Part shown: one piece after another, positions 22,001-28,815 of the stretch | How positions within the stretch are numbered: the first letter of the stretch is position 1 | Layout: each line of letters begins with the position of its first letter | The notes under the pieces: model-generated | Databases searched by the model: none | Told to the model about the DNA's origin: nothing | Seen by the model: the letters and a program-made list of their open reading frames with translations, nothing else | DNA from: Tranzscheliella williamsii | Taxonomy: Eukaryota > Basidiomycota > Ustilaginomycetes > Ustilaginales > Ustilaginaceae | Reading direction: 5' to 3' | NCBI GenBank assembly: GCA_023212725.1 | Contig: JALBYF010000073.1 | Span: forward strand, 1 to 64,000 | DNA: 64,000 nucleotides | Translations under genes and position numbers: made by a program

Positions 22001-22377
22001 TTTGGAGGAAGAACAGCTCGAAGGATGATGAGTACGCCAGAGGCGAAATACGTTGCCGCCAGACTGAGCTGCAAGGATTGGGTAAGGAAGCGTCGTCGCG
22101 ACCGGACAGGCACGACGACGGGAGTCGGCTGCGGATCCTCTTCCTGTACAGCCCCATGACCTTCTCGATCCGCCTCCTCGCGAAGGCGCTCATATTCCGA
22201 CCTGGAGGGCCGGACGAGATGGGCTACCAAGCCTCTTGCCGGTTGAAGCGTCACGGACAAGAGCGCGATAAACAGAATCGCAGCAGGCTGGGCTATTCGA
22301 AGGGCAGCCAATGCGCGGTGGTATTCCAACACCTGGTGAGCCGAGATGGCCATCCAAGGAAAAGCCGTCGCCATCAT
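19036..22377 (-). CDS. hmt1: Hmt1/ABCB6-type half ABC transporter
   Basis: This is an ATP-driven half transporter of the heavy-metal-tolerance (ABCB6/Hmt1) branch. Known members export metal-thiol conjugates such as phytochelatin-Cd into the vacuole. The first ATG is at 22377, giving 1113 residues; the frame upstream starts only at TTG. An extra N-terminal membrane domain (about five segments in residues 15-230), typical of this branch, precedes the core six-helix domain starting near 337. The nucleotide-binding domain shows Walker A GESGAGKSS (about 704), the Q-loop VVPQEPSLFNTDI, signature LSGGEKQR (about 807), Walker B ILLLDEATSALD (about 831) and the H-loop TIAHRLST. A roughly 210-residue charged tail follows, ending in a Lys/Arg-rich segment (KKKLQTRKKNAKRREKEKQK). 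It contains three SAQTD/SAQPG repeats and is not part of the core fold. Substrate is inferred from family only. Confidence 0.9.
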   Translation of the reverse strand: MMATAFPWMAISAHQVLEYHRALAALRIAQPAAILFIALLSVTLQPARGLVAHLVRPSRSEYERLREEADREGHGAVQEEDPQPTPVVVPVRSRRRFLTQSLQLSLAATYFASGVLIILRAVLPPKEWQADLELWKAIDIQSLGGLVAWGSIIIASLWEEKVRGRGSYGRGKSAWSVLVGAATDIVLLVLYMIPKQRRDLPSTSPWTIAQLALIILRLLLLYPVLIVAISWDRVRFVRAADLVNPAAASSNGRSGPRSQESSGLLQAPSASTSYGATGHSTGPPAALGAAAANAKKTANGSGTHTPNRDPNASMGLSVTAAPPPPTFKVFLYRIKVLFPYLWPSKSLKLQLIAAGCVVLLIAARFVNLLTPLTLGRLVDDLSTGKSPWFDVMLYSGLKMLQGQGSLLTVLQNIAWVPVEQYSDRMMSMMAFEHLLNLSMSFHTKKKTGEVLRILDRGSAINNFFQYLLFNLVPVFIDIFVAMIYMTRMFSATIGLALFVVMVAYTWLSVQLTTWRTNLRRAMNNKDSICRAISADVLMNWETVKCYSNESYEAERFRSAMRDYQQAEFQVISSLNMLNMAQTLILGFGTLFTTMQVANRVVRGEASSSEFVIFVTYLQQVYQPLSMLGTLYRVVQQNLVDTDKLMSLLEEQTEIKDEPGAQDLVVTDGIIEFQDVRFSYDGKVEALKGLNFKIDRHSSVALVGESGAGKSSVLRLLYRFYDIHSGRILIDGQDIRKVTQKSLRRAIGVVPQEPSLFNTDIRHNILYGDPQASDEAVEAAALAAQIHDRIQSFPDSYSTVVGERGVRLSGGEKQRVAIARTILKNPPILLLDEATSALDSHTERQLQSALNNLMEGRSSLTIAHRLSTIINCDNIIVMDAGRAVEAGTHADLIARGGMYSKMWEQQIKTQKEQEAAAALQDVKPELEQQPSPGPTDGTAGPESAQTDSAQTDSAQPGMLGVVPPKYTGEPQNPLENETVVETVATLQSPKERNGADVVQTNGVNEAVQLPDSGRSEDKHTSEVEQPFQIEATAATDRPTQKNGSSNGDLLKPDAAQEAESASASSSPALGEGSPSGSDLANSDTLTKDDKKKLQTRKKNAKRREKEKQKKASSG
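19516..19560. repeat. Three 15-base tandem units within ABC transporter
   Basis: The unit CTGAGCGGAATCAGT occurs three times in register, the last copy with two changes. On the coding strand it yields repeats of the type SAQTD in the C-terminal tail. Being a multiple of three, it can expand without breaking the frame. Confidence 0.9.
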
Positions 22378-22722
22378 GGGCGCTGACAAAGAGAATACGA
22401 GATAGCTTTATGCTCGTAGCGGTTGGATGATTGCCTTGACTATGTTTGTATCCCAACGCGCGCCCCCTAAGCTGCAATGATACTACTCGGAATGCAGCGA
22501 TCGATGCGCGGAGGCTCCCGCTTCTTGAGACGGCAGCTACTCGTGGGAAAACGAGTTGCGCTGCTTGCTGTTCTAGAGAGGAACCAAAGTGGCAGAAACG
22601 ACCGGATTGTGTTTCTTTCCTTTTGAGCGACAAATCCGCCTCGCCTGCAAAATTCAGAGTTGGCTCAGCGGAACTCCCGCTCGCCTGTGCGTGTGTGAGA
22701 AAGATACGCCAGTGACCCTCGG

Positions 22723-22738
22723 AAATCACATGTGATTT
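22723..22738. promoter_or_regulatory. Perfect 16-base palindrome
   Basis: AAATCACATGTGATTT is identical to its reverse complement. It sits just outside the larger inverted repeat in the divergent promoter region. It could be a dimeric protein binding site or part of the repeat element's end. Only the palindrome itself is directly seen. Confidence 0.45.
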
Positions 22739-22749
22739 TGTGATTCACT

Positions 22750-22975
22750 TCGAAAAAAGTCGGATGGTTCCTTAATAAGCCAGGCCTAAGCCAGTCACAC
22801 TGCGTTGCGAGTGATCTAAATATGAAAGGCAGACCCGCGGGCTTACAGCTGGCTTGCTCCGGTCTCCGCCAACGAAAGTGAAGCCAGACGGCCTGCCTTT
22901 CATCTTACTTCACTCGCAAAGCAGTGTGACTGGCTTAGGCCTGGCTTAATTAAGGAAACATCCGGCTTTTTTCGA
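22750..22975. repeat. Long inverted repeat, MITE-like or foldback element
   Basis: The left arm 22750-22832 pairs with the right arm 22893-22975, with roughly 10 differences over 83 positions. Weaker pairing continues into the loop and outwards to about 22735 and 22995. The arms share TCGAAAAAAG at the outer ends and a core AAGCCAGGCCTAAGCCAGTC. The loop is about 60 bases. There is no coding capacity. The structure fits a non-autonomous foldback or MITE-like element, or a long hairpin. I could not identify a clear target-site duplication. Confidence 0.85.
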
Positions 22976-23372
22976 TGTGATTGAGTCACGAAATTAAACA
23001 GTGTTAGGTCTTTGAACTCCTTTCCTGTATTGACAGCACAAATCGGATAAGAGCGTGGCCGCAGAACGAAAGAGGGAGTGGTTTTATCAATGTCCTAATA
23101 GCAACCCACATGGATCACGATTACGGCCCCATTTCCAAGCACAATATCCATCATCATGCATATCTCAGCGTCACAGTGGCCGCGAGAGTCTAACATTTGT
23201 TGTGGTTGGAGGCAAAATCGTGCGGAGAAGAGCTGTGGAGGTATGCTTATTGTGGCGTCGCAATCAGACCAAAAAGGCACAGTCACAGTCACGGATGTGA
23301 GTGGGCCCAGCGTCGGTGTAGGATTATTATCCTCTCTTTGGCAATATCATCCCTTTCATACTTTGGCCCCGT

Positions 23373-24890
23373 ATGACTGCCTTCGGTGAGGATAGCGCGG
23401 TCTTTCAACCAGCCACGATGCTGAAGCAAGCTGTATCTAAGGTCGTAGGCCATGTGGAGCAAGAGGCCGAGTCGGAGGCCCACCAGCTATTCCGCTCGCA
23501 TCCAGGCCATGGCCAAAAGAACGGTTCGTCTTCGAACGACGACGGGACCGAAAAGTTTCCTGGGATCGAGCATCCCGGCTCGACCGGTGTCATCTATGTC
23601 ACTGACCGGGCGATGTCCAACGGCTTCTACTACGGCAATCCGGAGTGGGCCAACATGGGGCAGGGTGCGCCCGAGGTGGGCGACATTCCGGGTGGTGTGC
23701 CGCGATCGCTCACGTTTGATCTCTCCGAGAGAGGCGACGGTGTGCACGAGTATGCGCCGAATACGGGCATTCCTGAGCTGCGCAAGGCCGTGGCCAACTA
23801 CTACAATGCCACTTTTCGCCAGGGCAAAGAGCAGCAGTACGACGCCAGCAACGTCTGCATCGTGCCCGGCGGACGTGCGGGCATGACCCGCCTCGCTGCC
23901 GTGATCGGCTCGGTCAACTGCGGCTATCAGCTGCCCGAATACACAAGCTATGAAAGCATGCTCAGCGCGTTCAAAAGCCTCGTCCCAATCCCCACTGTGC
24001 TTTCGGAAGAGGACAGGTACAAGATGAGCAGTGCCGACCTTCGCAAAGAGATCACCGGGCGCGGCTTGCGAGCGATGATCATGTCGAATCCGCGCAACCC
24101 GACCGGGATGATGATCGAGGGGCAGGAGCTCAAGGAGCTTGTCGACATGTCCAAGGAGCTCGGCTGCACCTTCCTGCTTGACGAGTTCTACTCGTGGTAC
24201 ATGCACCAAGGTCCGCTCGGCCGGGCTAATTCCGCTGCGGAGCATATTGACGACATCAACGAAACACCGGTGGTGATGATCGACGGCCTGACCAAGGGCT
24301 TCCGCCTGCCCGGCTGGCGGGTGTGCTGGGTGGTGGGGCCGAAGGACATCATCACGGCGCTGAACCAGTCCGGGAGCTTCTTGGACGGCGGCACGTCGCA
24401 TCCGATGCAGTGTCTGGCGCTGCCGATGCTCGACGTGCAGCGGTGCGACCAGGACCGCAAGGCGCTGCAGGTGCTGTTCCGCCACAAGCGCGCGCACGTT
24501 TTGGAGCGGCTCAAGAAGATGGGGCTCGAAGTGCGCACCGAACCGCAGGCGACCTTCTACATCTGGCTCTCGCTTGCCTCGCTTCCCGCACCGCTCAACT
24601 CGGGGCTGGTCATGTTCGAGGAGCTCCTCCGCGAAAAGACCATCGTCGTGCCCGGTATCGCCTTCGACATCAACCCCGCCCACCGCAGGAATATCATCGC
24701 CAGCCCCTGCGAACGCTTCATCCGCATCTCCTACGGCCCCGAGCTCGCGCAGGTCGACCGTGGCCTCGACGCCCTCGAACGCGTCATCGCAAAGGCAAAC
24801 CCCAGCCACCACGCCAAGGATTCCCTCGGCAAGGGCCTCGCCCCGACCAAAGATTCCCACATCGACGTCAAGCATCACTCCCACCAGTAG
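23373..24890 (+). CDS. Class I/II PLP-dependent aminotransferase
   Basis: This is a fold-type I pyridoxal-phosphate enzyme that transfers amino groups between amino and keto acids. It has 505 residues from the ATG at 23373; an alternative ATG at 23418 would remove 15 residues. Visible family features are the N-terminal substrate segment (GNPEWANMGQGAPE), HEYAPNTGIPELRKAVANYY, the cofactor stretch SNPRNPTG, the aspartate in LLDEFYSWY, the PLP-lysine motif GLTKGFRLPGW (Lys308), and RISYG near the end with the substrate-carboxylate arginine. The N-terminal 60 residues and the His-rich C-terminus are extra and probably disordered. Substrate cannot be assigned. The gene is intronless, strongly GC-biased at third positions, and lies 97 bases from the convergent Rpn6 gene. 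It resembles the bacterial-type aspartate-aminotransferase superfamily more than classical fungal AAT. Confidence 0.9.
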   Translation: MTAFGEDSAVFQPATMLKQAVSKVVGHVEQEAESEAHQLFRSHPGHGQKNGSSSNDDGTEKFPGIEHPGSTGVIYVTDRAMSNGFYYGNPEWANMGQGAPEVGDIPGGVPRSLTFDLSERGDGVHEYAPNTGIPELRKAVANYYNATFRQGKEQQYDASNVCIVPGGRAGMTRLAAVIGSVNCGYQLPEYTSYESMLSAFKSLVPIPTVLSEEDRYKMSSADLRKEITGRGLRAMIMSNPRNPTGMMIEGQELKELVDMSKELGCTFLLDEFYSWYMHQGPLGRANSAAEHIDDINETPVVMIDGLTKGFRLPGWRVCWVVGPKDIITALNQSGSFLDGGTSHPMQCLALPMLDVQRCDQDRKALQVLFRHKRAHVLERLKKMGLEVRTEPQATFYIWLSLASLPAPLNSGLVMFEELLREKTIVVPGIAFDINPAHRRNIIASPCERFIRISYGPELAQVDRGLDALERVIAKANPSHHAKDSLGKGLAPTKDSHIDVKHHSHQ

Positions 24891-24987
24891 TACACCTCCC
24901 TTTGCGCCCTCGAACCTCAGCACGGTAGCAAGCACAGATCCATGTGGCGAGATATGCAGTGGCAGCGGAACGTGCATGGCGCGTACG

Positions 24988-26427
24988 CTAGGTGAGCTTG
25001 TTGGCCTTCTTGTACAGCGAGTCAATGACGTTTCCGACGTGTTTGAGCGTGTCCAGCGTGGTCTCGTATGTTTTCTGCAGAGGGCGCGGCGGAAGCGAAC
25101 AAAGAGGCATGTCAGCCAGCGGGACGCGGTGCATTGGAGAGGGTACGCGGTAACTTACATCTTGGACAGGCTGGTCAAAGACGACGAGGCAGCCGGCGCC
25201 CTGGTCGAGGATGCCATGGAAGACCTTGTCGAGGATCATCTGGCTCAGCCTGCAATATCACAAAGCACACGTAACAGGCGTGAGCGGGACTGCGCCGAGG
25301 CAGATGGGCGCAGATACTGTCTGCGGAGGCTGGCATACTTACTTGAGCTCAACTTCGCGTACGGGTTGCCTGACCTCCTTGGCTACGTGCGCGATTTCCA
25401 CTCTCGAGTACGGCTCGATCACCCTCAACAGATTCTGCTCTAGCAGCGTGTCGTACAGCGCCGAGAGGTGATTTTTGACAATGGGGTCGTTGGAGAGCTC
25501 CTCCTTGTATGTTCTCAACGCCTCCTCGAAACCTTCGAGGCTGCGGTCCTCATGCGCTTTGGCGACCGCCTTCATCGCCTCAACGTCCTTGCCAGCATAC
25601 TTGGTAGCGTGCTTGCCGCTGATGATACTGTTGACATCGTCAGAGAGGTTGAGCATGATCTTGCAGAGTAGCATGTACTTGAGCGCCAACGGCGCGCGTG
25701 AATCCTCTTGCAGCGCAAAGCCCTCCAATGTCTCGAAGAAGTACGAATAGGCGGTGGTGTAGTCCTTGTCCTCGGCATGCAAGACACCCGCCTGCAGATC
25801 GAGCTGCGCCTGTAACGTTGGTGGACAGTAGATCGAGTTGGCGGCGGTGCGTGCTGACGTCAGGGCGGCCTTGGCCTTGGGGAAGTTGGAGATGGCATGA
25901 TTCACTTTGGACTCGAGCAGGTGGACCTCGGTGAGGATCATCTTGTCGTCGAGCTTCTTGAGCTCGCGCAGAAGCGTATCGATAAGTGGAAGCGCCTCTC
26001 TGTAGTTTTTGTTCTCAAAGTAGAGGCCGATCAGCTTGGTCTCGAGGTTCTGTTTCAGAAAGATGCGCTTCTCTTCCTTTGCCCAGCCGGCATTTTCTTT
26101 GGTCACCTGGATCTGGATCTGCTTGCTGTCCGGGATGTCACTGAAATAGTCGATCAGCGTGCGGACAAGCTTGGCGGTTTTGGCCTTGGCGATCGAGGCC
26201 ATGAATGTGCGTGACGAGCGCACCGTTTCTGCGAGGGCGTTAGCATTCTTTGTGTCGCGGTACAGCTGCCCCAAGCGGAGCAGAGCCGCCTCCTGCTCCT
26301 TGAGAAATGCGTCGTCCGAGTGAGCGGCCTTGTTGGTTAGGATTGTTTTGAGGATGCGTTCGCCCTCCTGCGTGTTGCCAGCGGTGATCGCCTCGTCGGC
26401 CTGAGCTACGGTCTCTGACACTGTCAT
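24988..26427 (-). CDS. RPN6: 26S proteasome regulatory subunit Rpn6
   Basis: This is a lid subunit (PSMD11) that clamps the proteasome base to the core particle. Three exons on the minus strand, 25343-26427, 25159-25249 and 24988-25074, join in frame to a 420-residue protein, the usual length. Both introns (93 and 84 nt) have GTAAGT donors and CAG acceptors. The N-terminal part is TPR-like helical repeats; the C-terminal PCI domain covers roughly residues 220-390. The splices restore family signatures: [14 protein letters not shown] sequence ([20 protein letters not shown]) and the conserved C-terminus [13 protein letters not shown] ending [12 protein letters not shown], nearly the same as in animals. 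The gene is convergent with the aminotransferase. Confidence 0.97.
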
Positions 26428-26882
26428 ATCTGCGTGCGAAGCGTTGCGGCTGCAGCGATCAGACAGAGGCTATGTAATATCCGATGGGAAGCGGAAGTCT
26501 TGCTGCGGCCTGAAGAGTCGTAGCAACCGAGAAAGATGCTGGACGTTGTCGCTCTAACGTTGGTGAAGGCGGGATGACGGTGGTGGTATCAAAGATATCA
26601 GCTGCTGCTTGGCCCGCATACGCGTAAGTTCAACGCTGGGCCTGTCAAGCTCAGCGGTGGCCCACGCTGGTGATCGGAAATCCACAGCGCTGAAATACTC
26701 CACACCACATCGAAGGCGCGGAAGTTACACAATCTAACAGTACAAAGAGGTCACCGTAAAACCTAACATACAATCACAGATTCACACGTTGAGGCTACCT
26801 CATGCTTACTGTTGACTTGTGCCACCGACGATGGGAAGGAAGGTGTCTGCGCTCCGTTGCAAGCTGGTGTATGCTTTTGCGA
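26428..26882. other. Intergenic region upstream of RPN6
   Basis: About 455 bases between two minus-strand genes hold the RPN6 promoter. An ATCTAACA octamer is at 26732. I did not recognise a proteasome-type PACE element. No other feature was found. Confidence 0.5.
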
Positions 26883-28289
26883 CTATAGACCACTGGACCA
26901 GCTCCATTCGCGGACGTGTTTTGAGGCGAAGAGCTGGCGTATGCGATGCTCGTTCTGCGCTTGTTTATCGTAGGTCTGATTTCTTGTCTCGGTGTTGTGT
27001 GTGGTGAGCGGGTGAAGCGCGGTGCCGGTGCGTGATGCGCCGGCGCAGAGAAGCCTGTAGGCTTCTACGGCGGTGTGGACGTGGTCTGGGTGGCTGAGGC
27101 CGACGAGGGTGCGCAGCTGCGGGCCGGGGATGTCTGGCTGCGCGAGCTCGGCGCCGCGCAAGCCGTAAGTGAGCGCCGTGTAGATCAGCGAGTCGCCCTG
27201 CGCGGCGAGCGTGTCGCTCGCCTCCTTCGCCGCCGCCTTGAGCGTGTCGCTGGCAGGATGCCACTCCGGTGCGCCGCTGTCTGTCAGGAGGCCCATCGAA
27301 AATGGAGAGCCGTTCATCAGCAACGGCGCCTTCCACGCCAGCTCTGGCAGCGCCGAGCCTTCGCTGCCCCGTGGGTCGGCGTCGAACATGGCTCTCCAGC
27401 CAACAAGCACGTCAGAGTGCAGACAGTGGTTCGAATAGCTCAAGATTACGTCAAGGGGCCGGTACGGTGCGTTCGTCGCCACAAGCCGCGACAGTCTCAG
27501 CAGTACGGGAAGCGGGTAACCTGAAATGCCGACGCGCTTGATGACGCCCTCGTCCTTGAGTCGAAACAGTGTGCGCACAGCTTCAAGCACCTCCTCGTCG
27601 CCCGGGCCATGGACGGTGGAGGCAGCGCGCAGTGTGGGTTGCAGCCCGAGCGACCGGATCACCTCTTTCCTGGTCTGGTCGCAGCCAACAGCGGATGGGT
27701 CGACCTGGCCCGACGCGATGCCGGACTCCCAGCCTTCGCGATGGCTGTTGCCGACCTTTTCGCAGACAAACTCGGGGTCGTGCATCAAGGCGGAGTCGAG
27801 GTAGTCCGTTGCGAGGTGGCGGCAGCTGGCGCGGATGCTGCGGTCGACGCGGGCGGGCGAGTAGTCGAAGTGTTCGCGCTCAAGGCCGTACCGCCCGCAC
27901 TTGGTCTGGAGATAGTACGACGAGCGGGGGAACTCGGGCTGTAACCGGCGCAGAATGTTGCCCAGGATGAACTCGGACGGATAGTAGTAGGGCGAGGTGT
28001 CGAACATGTTGAAGCCGTACCGCAGCGCCAGGCGGACGGTTCGGATGGGCAGGTCCGACGCGAGCGTGCCCTCACTGTTGTACATGTCCTGCCCGAACAC
28101 GCCCCCACCAATCACGAGCGGCGACGCATCCTCCTCTAGGCGGCCCGACGGCGCACCCGCGCTCGAATTGATCGGATCCTTGCACCACGGCGCCAGCCCG
28201 CCTCGGAGCTCATCAGCCACAAGGGTGTCCAGCGCAGGTTGTTGCGGAAAGTCCTCTGGGCTCGGGTCGACTTGTGGGTAGAGAGGCAT
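26883..28289 (-). CDS. Ara2-like aldo-keto reductase
   Basis: This is an NAD(P)-dependent oxidoreductase of the aldo-keto reductase superfamily, most similar in layout to yeast D-arabinose 1-dehydrogenase Ara2 and L-galactose dehydrogenase, enzymes of the erythroascorbate-type pathway. The ATG at 28289 (MPLYPQVDPS) gives 468 residues; further upstream the frame opens only with TTG. Catalytic tetrad residues are visible: Asp in FDTSPYYYPSE, Tyr in the same segment, Lys in LQTKCGRYG and His in SALMHDPEF. The cofactor-side segment RVGISGYPLPVLLRLS follows. It is longer than the typical 320-345 residues owing to an N-terminal leader of about 55 residues, insertions around 190-240, and a polar C-terminal tail. 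Substrate is inferred from family only. Confidence 0.87.
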   Translation of the reverse strand: MPLYPQVDPSPEDFPQQPALDTLVADELRGGLAPWCKDPINSSAGAPSGRLEEDASPLVIGGGVFGQDMYNSEGTLASDLPIRTVRLALRYGFNMFDTSPYYYPSEFILGNILRRLQPEFPRSSYYLQTKCGRYGLEREHFDYSPARVDRSIRASCRHLATDYLDSALMHDPEFVCEKVGNSHREGWESGIASGQVDPSAVGCDQTRKEVIRSLGLQPTLRAASTVHGPGDEEVLEAVRTLFRLKDEGVIKRVGISGYPLPVLLRLSRLVATNAPYRPLDVILSYSNHCLHSDVLVGWRAMFDADPRGSEGSALPELAWKAPLLMNGSPFSMGLLTDSGAPEWHPASDTLKAAAKEASDTLAAQGDSLIYTALTYGLRGAELAQPDIPGPQLRTLVGLSHPDHVHTAVEAYRLLCAGASRTGTALHPLTTHNTETRNQTYDKQAQNEHRIRQLFASKHVREWSWSSGL

Positions 28290-28815
28290 TCTGACGGATA
28301 TGCACTCGCATCTGGCGCGGATAGTAGAAGACGAGAAGCGACCTCTGCGCAGCAAGGATGGCCACCTTTTCTTTCCGCCGCAACTAACACGGCGCGGCCA
28401 TCATCAGCGTGGACGCGTCTGGATGATTTACTCCACTTGATCGCAGTGGGGCACCGCACACACACCACTGAGATTTGCGGATATCTCCAAGCCCCACTGT
28501 GACTGACTACTGTACCAGGCGCCAGTTCTAGCCCTTGGCCCATACCATCTCTATTATTGCGTCTTCTCCGACTCCGCGTTTTCACTTTCGAATAGCTCGT
28601 CGGCATAAGTAGATGAGGGGTTCACCGGTCTCGGTGACGCAGACTTCATTCGCCGCAGCACATATGCATCTGATTACAGAGCGGTCCTTAACACCGCAAG
28701 CCAAGCCTTAACGGTAGAAGCTCGCACAGTTCCCTTAATTGGTTCGGTACAGAAATTTGATAACATCACAAAAAATGAGGTCTGAGAACATCGCAAAATT
28801 GGTACAGGGGAGCAG
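28290..28815. other. Intergenic region upstream of aldo-keto reductase
   Basis: About 525 bases between minus-strand neighbours contain the reductase promoter and the 3' UTR of the CNNM-like gene. Nothing specific is seen. Confidence 0.5.

Larger units (their letters stand above)
22378..23372. other. Divergent intergenic region with inverted repeat
   Basis: About 1 kb between the divergently transcribed ABC transporter and aminotransferase. It must contain both promoters. Its main content is the large inverted repeat at 22750-22975 and a perfect 16-base palindrome at 22723-22738. No additional gene is recognised. Confidence 0.7.

Noticed and set aside
23487..25025. 512-codon open frame antisense to the aminotransferase
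   Set aside because: It overlaps a clearly conserved aminotransferase and the 3' end of RPN6. Composition (His/Arg/Val-rich) is that of a mirror frame.
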